Assembly (NCBI GenBank): GCA_032718475.1
Contig: JAUCBJ010009090.1
Span: forward strand, 1 to 64,000
Direction of reading: 5' to 3'
DNA: 64,000 nt
From: Nemertoderma westbladi
Lineage: Eukaryota > Xenacoelomorpha > Nemertodermatida > Nemertodermatidae
Positions 1 through 9,955 of the stretch are shown one piece after another. Under the pieces are notes generated by a model, which was not told the DNA's origin, searched no databases, and saw only the letters and a program-made list of their open reading frames with translations. How positions within the stretch are numbered: the stretch's first letter is position 1; each line of letters starts with the position of its first letter. A program made the position numbers and the translations under genes.

Positions 1-170
1 AGGGATCGAACCTGTGACCATCTGTTTATCCTATTTTGTGTTTAGTTTAGGTACTCTAGTTATTCTATGTTTAACTTATTTTGTGTTGGTTTTATATTGG
101 TCGCGAGTAGGGATTGAACCCGTGACCATCTGTTATCCTATTTTGTGTTTAGTTTAGTTACTCTATGTTA
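1..170 (-). repeat. Dispersed repeat with tRNA-like B box, copies in tandem
   Basis: Two adjacent partial copies, one beginning at the window edge and one near 105. Each reads on the minus strand through a B-box-like GGTTCAATCCC or GGTTCGATCCC next to a segment resembling CACAAAATAGGAT. The same family recurs in the opposite orientation near 1219-1400 and 1738-1890. The B-box-like sequence suggests a tRNA-derived SINE 3' part, but no clear A box is visible, so the class is inferred. Confidence 0.5.
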
Positions 171-1214
171 AAGTGAATTTTCACATTATATTTATGTTAA
201 ATTATAAATTTATGTTACAATTATTATTTATATTATAAAAACAGAAATATTCGAGTTATATTGCATTATATATTTTACATTGAAGTGGATTACTTTAGAT
301 GTTGGGGGAATCTGGTTTGCGGGGGATATTTGAATGGTGAGTGTAACTATCCTTGAGAGTTAGTGTGACGTTATCTCACCATGGATGGGCTTTACCACTG
401 TACTCGCATCTGCTCTCTCATTGGCTGCTCGATGCCTCCGATTAAGGGTCTAAGGCCTTCAAGCTGGTCATTTGCTTAATTCTCTAATTGGAGGGATGTG
501 AGTTTGGACCCTAGAAGAGCATTAATCTTTTTCCTAGCTCTTGGATAACTCTAGCATACACTCTAGCTTTGACTCTCCCGGCTATAGTGATAGTATGCAA
601 CCATGGGAGTTAATATGAGTAAAGGCCAAGAGATTAGACTTCAGGCTCCCTCTATTGCTTCATTCTTCTTAACTTTATAAAATAACTCAACCCGTATTTA
701 AAGTTTTAAAAATTATGACTTAGTCGACTAATTTTCCAAAGTATATTATAAAAACATATAATTTCTTGAATAAATAGACCTAATAGTAATAAATAATGTG
801 GGGGTAAATACATTTATAATTCTAATATAATTATTAAGGATAAATAGTCCTAATACTAATATAATTATGTAATAGTAAGCAAAATTTTTATGCGCAACCA
901 TCAGAGATTATTTGGATATAAAAGATCACACAGCAGGAGGCTAACTTGCTGGGATCGACAAAGGCTTTGTGTGCGGTGTGTTGCTATGTCTTATATCGGG
1001 TGGATGAGAGAGCCCCCAGGCGTAACATTGCGGACATGGGCTATATTGCTAGAGAAAGAACTACATATAAGACCATGGCCGGCCCTCATGCAAATTTAGC
1101 GGCGCCAAGGCTAACGGGGCACCTCGAAGACAGTCTGGCTATAGTAGAGTAGAATGGATATACGAGTCCATAGCTAAAATACATCTGCCATGGAGCCTTC
1201 GCGCAGCACTATGC
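171..1214. other. Non-coding stretch, no gene recognised
   Basis: AT-rich with a few GC-richer islands. Short ORFs at 890-1152 overlap in two frames and show no recognisable domain. A motif near 1100 (GGCGCCAAGGCTAACGG) recurs loosely near 2408, hinting at old repeat content. No exon with good splice sites was found. Confidence 0.4.
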
Positions 1215-1218
1215 TCAC

Positions 1219-1400
1219 CAAATATATTTATAATTCTCTATCCGCGAAATTTTCAGGTTTGCCGTTGCTTCGCGGAAAATATAAAAAGTAAACACAAAAT
1301 AGGATATACAGATTGTCATAGATTCGATTCCCTATCCCCGACCAGGGTCATTATGACCCTCCCCCCGGTATTTGTACAACATTTTATAGCCCGATAGTAT
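1219..1400 (+). repeat. Dispersed repeat family, copy 2
   Basis: Begins near the TTCGCGGAAAATATAAAAAG motif and runs through GATTCGATTCCC (B-box-like) and a small hairpin around GGGTCATTATGACCC to TACAACATTTTATAGCCC. It is nearly identical to the copy at 1738-1890 and the reverse of the repeats at 1-170. The three loci together define a moderately young family. Confidence 0.6.
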
Positions 1401-1659
1401 TGGGGTTATTATGTGACTCATGAAAATAAATCTTAAATACAATACAAATGTTCCATCTTGGTGAAGTGGATGCAATGTATTTACAACTCGAGTGTGGATC
1501 AGGATAGTTTTCGTTAAGGTTTCACCTTGGTGAAGTGGAAGCATTGTATTCACATTTCGAGTACCATTTTTATTGAAACTATGGGGCATTTTATATTAGC
1601 CGATTTTTCAAAATTTGTAAAGTTTTGAGGGTTTTTATGAAAAATATAGGGATTTAGGG

Positions 1660-1890
1660 ATTAACATTCAAATTGACTACGAAGAAGCAATAGGGATCAT
1701 TAATGGTATGTTGAGACTCAGAAATTTTCAGGAAATTTAAATTTTTGCCCTCGCTTCGCGGAAAATATAAAAAGTAAACACAAAATAGGATATACAGATT
1801 GTCATAGATTCGATTCCCTACCCCCGACCAGGGTCATTATGACCCTCCCCGATGTTTGTACAACATTTTATAGCCCGGTAGTATTATGAT
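1660..1890 (+). repeat. Dispersed repeat family, copy 3, with adjacent duplicated 60-mer
   Basis: 1738-1890 repeats 1219-1400 with a shortened C-run. Immediately upstream, 1660-1723 (ATTCAAATTGACTACGAAGA and following) is duplicated at 2713-2774 in the same orientation with few differences, so this junction is part of a larger duplicated block. Confidence 0.55.
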
Positions 1891-3030
1891 TAAAGCTACT
1901 AATCTAAAACATAACAAGTGCAATTATCCTATCTGTTCCAACTCAGTGTCACTAGTTTAGATAATATACTATAATAATAGTAATAGCAGATGCTTTTAAT
2001 TTTGCGATGAAATAATGTTATCAAACGAAATATAGCGAATACATCATAGATAGAGTTTTAAATTTTGCAGTCGCATGGAGTGATAACCCTTAGGTGAAAG
2101 CTAAATTTGCTCTACTTTAATCAAATGGGGCATTAAAGCTATGAGTATATTTTCCTCTACATCCTCCCTCGATCTTACACAAATCTGGGTAAAAGGCAGT
2201 TGAAGGGCTATCATTCCCAACATATGCGGTCCTCCCTTTAATGTTTCATTGTTCTATTCATAGTCGCCTTTAAGAATTTCTCGGGAAAATAAGGATGAGG
2301 GGCTATCACTTTCAACCCATGCGGCCCTCCCTTTCATGATTTCATTGAACTATCCATAGTACGAACAATCAAACCAAAGCCTTTGAATATCCTCGCGGCT
2401 TATCAGCGGCGCCATGGCTAACGGCTTAATATTAACAGTGAAGCATCTAAAAGACAGAGTGTCTATGATAGGGCAGAACAGTATACTTACAGCCTAGAGG
2501 TGGTCGCCCTGAAAACTTTGCTCGCCATCAATACATACAAAGCATCGCTTGATGGATAGAGTAATAGGGTGGATATTTTCATTTTGGTGAATATAATTTA
2601 TAGCATTAATCACGAAAATCGCTAAATAATATATTTTAATTAAAATCAACTCTGATAAACAACTTGCATATCGAGTTTGTAAAGAATTCATAGGGATTGG
2701 CTGTTTATTTAGGGGTTAACATTCAAATTGATTACGAAGAAGCAGTAGGGGTCATTAATGGTATGCTGAGACTCACTTATTTCATGGCTCGCTCTCATAG
2801 TATAGATTAACTAGTAGAGAAAAATGAAAAATAGGTGGTTAAACATCTTATATTTTTTAAACATTATGGGGAAACAAGAATAAATAATTTACCGACAACA
2901 TCAATATTAAATAATATAACAACAACGGATAAATAATTTACCAACAACATTAATAATAAATAATATAAGAACATCAACAATAACAAAAGATATAGTCAGA
3001 ACAGTTTTTAATAAATAGAGACTGTTTATA
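1891..3030. other. Non-coding stretch with short internal duplications
   Basis: Contains an imperfect direct duplication (near 2195-2260 and 2300-2360, sharing AGGGGCTATCA-like and TGCGG(T/C)CCTCCCTTT segments) and the second copy of the 60-mer at 2713-2774. 2820-3030 is A-rich, low-complexity sequence that would be the 3' flank of the minus-strand gene at 3031-4743. No minus-strand AATAAA signal is obvious there. Confidence 0.4.
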
Positions 3031-4743
3031 TTAATAGGGTTGCTGGTCTCCGAGAGTAACGTTTGGTTTAACCCTTTTAGGGTCCGATACTATTAATGGC
3101 TGCGATAATTTTCTCTTTAATAGTTTGTTGAGATAACCTTTTCTTGGGGGGTGAAATAGATTAAGGTGTGTTTGCTGCGGGAGAAAGATGCCTTCTCTGA
3201 GAGAACGTTTTAGTAATTCGAAAAGGCGCGCGATGGTAAAGTCGTTGGACAGGGTGATAGTGTTGGTATTTTTCGTATTGGTGAATATAATTTCTGTTGG
3301 TTTGTTCTCGATATGAATGTAAGGACTGAGATAGTAGTGAGAGTTGGGTGGGTTGGTTATATTTATTGTGAGAAAATCGCTCCCCCTAATATTGAGACCG
3401 TTGGTGAACTGAAAAGTGGTATTCTCTTCGTCTTTCATTAAAATGGGCCAGATACCAACATATTTTTCGGATTTGAACTTATAGATAAAGGCTGCGATAC
3501 TGCTATTTATGAGATTGCGCTGGTGATTGGGGATCGTAATCTGCTTCGGTTTGAAAGCAAATTGTATAGCCATAGCCTTGAATCTGATTAGAGCCTCGCG
3601 CGCTTGAATCGTGTTAGCTATAGTAAAGGATTCGTTAAATTTTCTCTCGGTTATCTGTAAATCAATTTCTGAGTCACTGATACAACTTTGTATCGATATT
3701 CGCTCGGAAATGTTGTCTTTGTAGACGTTAAGTTCATCGTAGCAGACACATTCACTATCCTCGATGGCTGAATCGAACCATTTCAATTCGCCGACCTCGG
3801 TTGGTGTAAGAAGAATCATGCCCCTAGAAGAAACAATAGCCTTTCCATCGTCAACCTCGTAGCCATTGGTGATTGCTAAATTGCGCTCGTTCCGAATATT
3901 TGTAACAAACCCAAAAGTGCAATAGTCAAAAGCAACCCAATTGCCCGGTTTTAGGACAAGGTGAGTAGTAGGATTAATAAAAGGGCGACATATGTTTACA
4001 TATTGTTGAAATAAATTGGCGCAGGCGACTGAAAATGTGATCCATGAACTGTTTACAGTGTCTTCCATCTTTATTAACTCGAGTGGTTTCACTGGGTTAA
4101 TACTTCCATAGGTGCCAACTCTATAATTGAATCCAAAGTAATAGGAGACTTTATTGGCGAAAAAGCATGTGAGCTCATTCAATTTCTCGCCGAAAGCGAG
4201 AACATCCTTATCGAAAAGTTTAAAGAAACGAGTCTCCTCTTCCTCGGTCGGAGTCGACGAGTTCCAGATGAGAAGAAGAATCGAGTTTGCGATACTATGA
4301 AAATCAAATAAGCGATCATCGGAGAAGAAGGAGGTTACGAGAGTGGTTAAACCCAGTAGACGATTTGCCACATCTTGGTTGATGTTTTTTCGAATAAAAT
4401 CGACTATACTAGTTGGAATCGTAAACGTTTCGGGCGAAGTAGTTAGATTGAACGTTATTTTGTTGGCCCTTTTTAAAAGTTTGAAACCGTGGTTGGAGGA
4501 ATGAAGTTTATTATCGTCGAGGGTTTGATATTGTCCATCGTGAAGTTCGTAGCAGGCGCGGAAAATAAAGTGCGCGTAGTTTGCCGGAATCGGGATGGGT
4601 TGGTTTAATGTTGTATTTATCGTTAACGGGAAGAGTTTGTTCGCCGGATCGAAATATAGACCAAACGAGTTGTCTTGTAGCATAAACTGATTTTCGTTGC
4701 AAACCAGATCGTTGCCTGAATAGCTGATTTCTGAATGTGCCAT
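3031..4743 (-). CDS. Orphan intronless protein of 570 aa, function unknown
   Basis: An uninterrupted 570-codon ORF from ATG to TAA, by far the longest non-repetitive ORF in this half of the window, with balanced codon use, so it is very likely a real or recently real gene. I do not recognise a domain. The protein is soluble-looking: no signal peptide and no convincing membrane helix, several Phe/Asn/Thr-rich segments (for example IPIPANYAHFIF near residue 51), an acidic EEEE near 170, and a strongly basic C-terminus (LLKRKL and DPKRVKP near 540-560) that could act as a nuclear localisation signal. The lack of introns in an intron-bearing genome suggests a retrogene, a gene from a large DNA transposon or an integrated viral gene. 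No neighbouring transposon gene supports any one of these. The start is chosen as the first ATG of the open frame, followed upstream by AT-rich leader and promoter-like sites. Confidence 0.7.
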   Translation of the reverse strand: MAHSEISYSGNDLVCNENQFMLQDNSFGLYFDPANKLFPLTINTTLNQPIPIPANYAHFIFRACYELHDGQYQTLDDNKLHSSNHGFKLLKRANKITFNLTTSPETFTIPTSIVDFIRKNINQDVANRLLGLTTLVTSFFSDDRLFDFHSIANSILLLIWNSSTPTEEEETRFFKLFDKDVLAFGEKLNELTCFFANKVSYYFGFNYRVGTYGSINPVKPLELIKMEDTVNSSWITFSVACANLFQQYVNICRPFINPTTHLVLKPGNWVAFDYCTFGFVTNIRNERNLAITNGYEVDDGKAIVSSRGMILLTPTEVGELKWFDSAIEDSECVCYDELNVYKDNISERISIQSCISDSEIDLQITERKFNESFTIANTIQAREALIRFKAMAIQFAFKPKQITIPNHQRNLINSSIAAFIYKFKSEKYVGIWPILMKDEENTTFQFTNGLNIRGSDFLTINITNPPNSHYYLSPYIHIENKPTEIIFTNTKNTNTITLSNDFTIARLFELLKRSLREGIFLPQQTHLNLFHPPRKGYLNKLLKRKLSQPLIVSDPKRVKPNVTLGDQQPY

Positions 4744-4895
4744 CGTGATTGTGTACCGGTAACTCGTTTAGGAAATAAAAATAAATAAATACTTTTACGA
4801 AAATAATTAAAACTTTTCAGGAAAACAAAGAGACAATGATTGGGAATGTGGTGAACGGGGGGGGGGCTATTATAGAGGGGGCTAGAATGGGTTAG

Positions 4896-4965
4896 CCAAT
4901 CAGGGAACAGGAGGGAGAAAAGACTGTATAATTAAACCAATCAGAGAGCAGCTTTGATGACGTCA
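4896..4965 (-). promoter_or_regulatory. Putative promoter: two CCAAT boxes and a CRE
   Basis: Upstream of the 570-aa ORF lie CCAAT at 4896-4900 and 4937-4941, both followed by CAG, and a perfect palindromic CRE, TGACGTCA, at 4958-4965, about 150-220 bp from the start codon. Both motif types act in either orientation. A G10 run sits at 4857-4866. Promoter function is inferred from motif clustering only. Confidence 0.45.
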
Positions 4966-5687
4966 CATCAGGCGAGATAATGAATGCCCAATGTTATTTA
5001 ATGGTAGGCAGAGTGGCGCCATTGAATAACGAAGACAAAGGGGCCGTGAGAGGAAAGATTATAAAGTTAACGATAAGGGATCTATAAACCATAGAGCTAA
5101 ATATAGACATTATGTCATAGTGATCTCATTGGTAATATAAAAACTAATTAATCTAAAATTAAAAATCAATGTATAAAGTAAAAGTAATATATACAATTAA
5201 TTAATTTAAAATAAAGTACAAATGAATAAATAAAGTAAAATAAAGTACAATTAATTAATTAAAATTAAATATAAATAAATAGTTAAATTGAAAATAACAA
5301 AGTTAGAGAAGATGTTAATTTTCAGATAATACGCCCTCTAGCGGCAGACTATGGAACTGCAGGCGGTTGGATATAGGTAAGAGTAATTAGTAATCAGAGC
5401 TGTCACGGGGTGGGGGCAGGGGCGCTTGGATACAACTATCATTAATATGCTGTTGCTTGGTTAAAGCTAATTGGGGGGTCAAAGGTCAAAGGTCAACGAT
5501 AAAGCTGTCTGGATATAGATAAGAGTAATTAGTTACCAGTAAGGGAGCTGTATACCCATAAAGTACAAATGAATAATTAATTTAGAATTAAATACGAATA
5601 AAATAAAATGCAAATAATTAATTAAAATTAAATATAAATAAATAGATATTAATGAATAAAAGAGCTGCGGTGTCACTTATGACACCC
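4966..5687. other. AT-rich intergenic region
   Basis: Dominated by AATTAATTAA and AAATAAATA-type low complexity. A short segment (GGATATAG(G/A)TAAGAGTAATTAGT) occurs twice, near 5369 and 5511, in direct orientation. No gene seen. Confidence 0.4.
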
Positions 5688-5992
5688 TCTTGAGCCGGCT
5701 CTGCGACAGTTGGACCTCACTGATGACCCATTGTGTATCAGGGCGCTAATCAGTCTGATTAATTAGGATAATCAATTAAACCCTAATTAGGAGTCATATG
5801 ACACCTGTTAGGGTTTAATTGTACTAATTAATTGATGACACCTGTCAATTAGGGTCTAATTAGCCTAATTGGGAGGTGTCACCCAGACAGTCTGGCGCCA
5901 ATGACACCCAATGACACCCATAGGGTGATAATTGGGTGTCATATGACACCCAATGGGTGTCAGTGAGGTCCAACTGTCGCAGAGCCGGCCAA
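5688..5992. mobile_element. Foldback/MITE-like element with about 35-bp inverted ends and TGACACC motifs
   Basis: GCCGGCTCTGCGACAGTTGG and its continuation at 5694-5723 is repeated perfectly inverted at 5958-5987, and the similarity extends to TCTTG(A)GCCGG at both outer edges. The roughly 300-bp interior is filled with copies of TGACACC or its complement GGTGTCA in both orientations, several forming local palindromes (GTCATATGAC). No coding capacity. Class is inferred from structure. Confidence 0.7.
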
Positions 5993-6202
5993 GACCCTAC
6001 TACTTTTGTTTTTAATTATACTGTATTCATCCCTATTGTTATATTATTCCTATCCCCCCCCCTCACCCCATCTGATTATATTAATTACTCAATGTTATAT
6101 AATCTATCTGCAATAAATTAGTTGTGAACTATATGGATACAACTTACATACATAAATGGGATACGCATTGCGTATCTCCTTCTGTCAACCAATACTAGCC
6201 AA

Positions 6203-7368
6203 CTTTGTTCCTAAAATGTGAAAATGCGAATATTGTTCCCATTCACATCGAACTTTGTTCCTATTTTTGCGAATTTCGTTCCTATTTGAGTGAATTTTGT
6301 TCCTATGAAATTTAATTAGTCTGTCTGTCTCGCAAATCTATTGCGAATTTTGTTCCTATGACAGCGAATTTTGTTCCAATCACAATTACAGTACTGCAGT
6401 AGCTAGATTTACTGTAGATGAATAACAACATGCAGAAATTCACTTCCATGCCGTCATCTTTCCCACGAAATTAACATAGTAGTATTAGATTGAATAGGAA
6501 ACTTTTACTTACTTCGAGAATCATTAACATAAATTAACTTTGCTTTATTAATTATCTTACCGCCAGTATTTTCAACCCGCTATAGTGGCGGACGCAAGTG
6601 AAATAATTTATAAAAGCCTACAACATACTAATGATATATAGCAGTATAGTCCTATGATATACCGGTATGTCAAGGGGGAAATATATTTGCAGTCATTGTT
6701 GTTATTATCTGATTATACTATATTATTGTAAAAAAACTTTTCCATCAATAATAAATAAAATATTATTGCAAAGCAGCAATGTAATTATTAATTAAGCCTA
6801 CTGGTATTGTAAAAATAATATTGCATGAACAATTATTAATCTGTTAATTATTACAAAAATATTATTGCTTGATGCATAAATAATCATTAGGCCTAATTAT
6901 TATAAAATAACATTGCATTAATTATTATAAAAATAACATTGCATTAATTATTATAAAAATAATATTGCATTAATAATTTATAAATTATTTTAAAATATTA
7001 TTGCAAAATAATTATTAATTAGGCCTATTGTAATATTGCATGAATAATTATTAATCTGTCAAATATTACAAAAATATTATTGTTTGATCCGTAAATAATC
7101 ATTAATTATTATAAAAATAATATGCATTAATAATTATTAATTATTTTCAAAATATTATTAATCAATAATTATTACTGTAATAATTATTGTAAAAAATATC
7201 CCTCTGTGTTGGAGGGATGTAGTTTTATATTGCTGTATTATCTGAAACTGCAAACCATATAGCCAAGGAACAAAATTCCCTCAAATAGGAACGAAATTCG
7301 CAAAAATAGGAACAAAGTTCGATGTGAATTGGAACAAAAATCGCATTTTCACATTTTAGGAAACAAGA
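6203..7368. mobile_element. 1.17-kb non-autonomous element with about 100-bp terminal inverted repeats
   Basis: Left end 6203-6305 and right end 7262-7368 are inverted copies with only a few differences; both contain repeats of a (G)AA(T/C)TTTGTTCCTAT-type 15-mer. The interior (6600-7200) is very AT-rich with a repeated AATTATTAAT / AAAATATTATTGC block and holds no ORF. Looks like a MITE-type DNA transposon. Confidence 0.75.
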
Positions 7369-7912
7369 TCGCGCTCCGAAGTTTACAGTATTTTATCGCA
7401 CTCTACATTAATAACATCGTCTTAAATTGAACTGGCAAGTCATAATTGTTCTTAATTAAGAAAAATTAAGACATAAAATATTCTAAATAAGAAATAAGTT
7501 AAACTCCTAAATAGGAAGTCCAAAAAATATTTCCAATACAAGAAATTCTCGGAAAAAGGCTAAAAAGGCTTTAAAATGGCTATAGAAAGCGAACGCACAG
7601 ATAGTTTTTTTTTCTAGTTTTCACAACAAACGCTGAAACGTAGTATAGATTAACGTCCAATAACCAGGAATTCAAATATGCCGCTAAAATTTATTTAAAA
7701 AGATAACGAAGAAAATGTTCAGAAAAATGGCAAAAATTTCCTATATAGGAAGCACTTTTTCCTATAGGCCTATACAGATATAGGAAGAAAAAAAAACTTC
7801 ATATTTAAGAAACCTACCCTAACTGGCAGGAGTGCAGGTAGTCCCTTACACACACACCCTTCTGCCTATCCACCTATAGGCCTATCAGTATATCATATAT
7901 GCAATATGCTGA
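7369..7912. other. Non-coding stretch
   Basis: AT-rich; contains several CCTATA(T)AGG palindromes near 7740-7790. No gene recognised. Confidence 0.35.
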
Positions 7913-8206
7913 TATGGTTTTCTTAACGATAAACTCGGAATTAATCTTGAACTGAGCGACATAGACCGATGTCACAACCTGCATAAAACTGAACCCAGAC
8001 TGCCAGAAACTAAACCTCCCGGCGTCGAGAACTCATCGAGACCAACTGACAGACTAATGCTCAGATGCTACGAGTTCATATTTAATAAAGATTACAGATT
8101 AGTACCGACGGTAATCTTCGAGCGAAGGCAAAAGGCTGAACCTGAAAGGTTATCTCAACACGGAAGCTTCTCAAGGGAACGCCTGTGTTCATATCGGAGA
8201 GCCTGA
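7913..8206 (+). pseudogene. LINE ORF1p-like fragment
   Basis: A 98-codon open frame without its own start codon. Its beginning reads LGINLELSDIDRCHNL, resembling the conserved D-I-D-R-x-H segment of L1-type ORF1p (transposase_22-like) RNA-binding proteins. After that, the sequence is Pro/Arg-rich and no longer alignable by eye. No RT domain follows, so this is at best a relic of a non-LTR retrotransposon. The identification rests on one motif. Confidence 0.4.
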
Positions 8207-8816
8207 CAAGACGAAGCGAAGATTTTTTCAGGCGGCTTTGATTGTTTACGGTTAGGCCGATTATATTATAGTTTTTAGGCAAAACATGGCAGCATGCTGG
8301 CATGGTTTCTGGGTTTTGGATATCAATTCAGCAATTTGCATACGACCCCTCTGCCCCTTTTATATTACAGTATTACTACAGTACTACTACACTTACACTA
8401 TATTATTATTCACATTACAGCATTATATTATTACCGGTAGTCAGGTAGTACTGTAGTACACTTCTGCACTTATGACACTGCAGTAATTCTGTAATTTTAA
8501 ACTCTACAGCTCTAGAACTCCAACCAACACTAACAGACTCACCAAGTTGGGCTATATTCCATAGCTACTGGCGCTGACAACACTTCATCATGCAGTCCTC
8601 CCGCTTCGATAACATTGGTATCATCCATCTCGACTTCTGGACTTTAGTATGTTAGTACCGTACCGCCATAACGCAGTAACGGCATTTGGTAGCGGTACCG
8701 GTACAGCTGTACAGCGGTAGGCAGTCAGGCAGTACCTGGTACCTGGGTTGCTGGGTACTGTTAACAGTTAATTTATTAAGTTCCAAAAATAGGTTTCTTA
8801 TTGGTTGTAAACGTTA
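8207..8816. other. Non-coding stretch
   Basis: Includes several short GTACCGGTAC-like palindromes near 8660-8760. No gene recognised. Minus-strand reading at 8082-8303 is a shadow of the LINE fragment. Confidence 0.35.
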
Positions 8817-9206
8817 AGCAGACACTGGTGCAGACACGTGGTGCAGACACCTGGTGCAGACACGTGGTGCAGACACCTGGTGCAGACACTGGTGCAGACA
8901 GGTGGTACCGACAGCTGCTGGTGCAGACAGTATGGTGAAGACACCTGGTGCAGACAGTGGTGCAGACACTGGTGTGGACACCTTGGTGCAGACATGTGCA
9001 GACACCTGGTGCAGACACCTGCTGCAGACACTGGTGCAAATACATGGTGCAGACAGTGGTACAGAAACCTGGTGCAGACATAGTGGTGCAGACACTGGTG
9101 CAGACACCTGGTGCAGACACTGGTGCAGACACTTGTGCAGACACCTGGTGCAGACAGTGGTGCAGACACCTGGTGCAGACAGTTGTGCAGACACCTGGTG
9201 CAGAGA
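8817..9206 (+). repeat. Minisatellite, 12-13 bp GTGCAGACACCTG unit
   Basis: About 30 degenerate units of GTGCAGACAC(C)TG. The monomer and its complement contain no stop codon, so long Cys/His/Gln-rich ORFs appear on both strands. These are a consequence of the repeat and I do not call them genes. Confidence 0.9.
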
Positions 9207-9742
9207 GCAAAGAGTATTTTTAAACCAGACATGGTACAGTGTAATCATATCGCCCAACGGTGCCTCGTCGCATGTTCGAGCCTGAGTTAACAGTGACACG
9301 TTATTCTTACCAAAACAATAAACGAAAGGTTCCAGTTTTATTTTTGGAGTAATCCGCTGTTATTTGCTTCTAATTTTTATTGCGTCGAAGGGCCCCCCTA
9401 TAAGATAGATTAAGTTCAATATATAACGCAATTTAAATTGTATTTAATTATGTAATAAATTTGACCAGTACAAGAAGGGCGCGGGTAATACATATTTATA
9501 AAACACATGTACGTACATAATGTAATGCCCACTGATGTGGTGGGCATTAAGGGTCAGTAGTAAAGTTTTTAAAAAACCTTATAAAATGGCAAAATGGGCC
9601 CATATGGGCACTAAGGGTCATTAGGAACTTTTTACAAATAGATTTTCAACCACAATAAGAAAAAAACCTCATCAAATTAGTATAATAGGAACACATAAAA
9701 GCGTATATAATAAAGTGTGACCCTTAATGCCCCCGTTTGCCC
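9207..9742. repeat. Spacer with small inverted repeat
   Basis: AATGCCCACTGATGTGGTGGGCATT at 9525-9549 is a hairpin, split here by its loop ACTGATGTGGT. The adjoining GGCATTAAGGGTCA (from 9543) is matched inverted by TGACCCTTAATGCC (about 9719-9732), outlining a roughly 200-bp foldback. No gene. Confidence 0.5.
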
Positions 9743-9955
9743 TAAATGCTGAAAGTTATCGTGCGTCGTAATTAAATACTGGAACCAGATCGACCGTCGT
9801 TATTAATGTTGACATTATCGACCGTCGTAATTAAATAATGGAACCAGATCGACCATCGTTATTAATGTTGACATTATCGACCGTCGTAATTAAATAATGG
9901 AACTTGATCGACCGTCGTTATTAATGTTGACATTATCGACCGTCGTAATTAATAG
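9743..9955 (-). repeat. 59-bp tandem repeat, left arm of the transposon
   Basis: About three units of the 59-bp monomer, oriented inversely to those at 13205-13676. Each holds ATCGACC(G/A)TCGT twice per unit, separated by TTAATGTTGACATT and AAATAATGGAACC. Confidence 0.85.

Noticed and set aside
890-1152. Two overlapping ORFs of about 69 aa
   Set aside because: Different frames, no motif, no splice context; likely chance in a GC-richer patch.
8776-9299. Cys-rich ORFs of 143-161 aa on both strands
   Set aside because: Produced by a stop-free 12-13 bp repeat; no unique domain, no start context.
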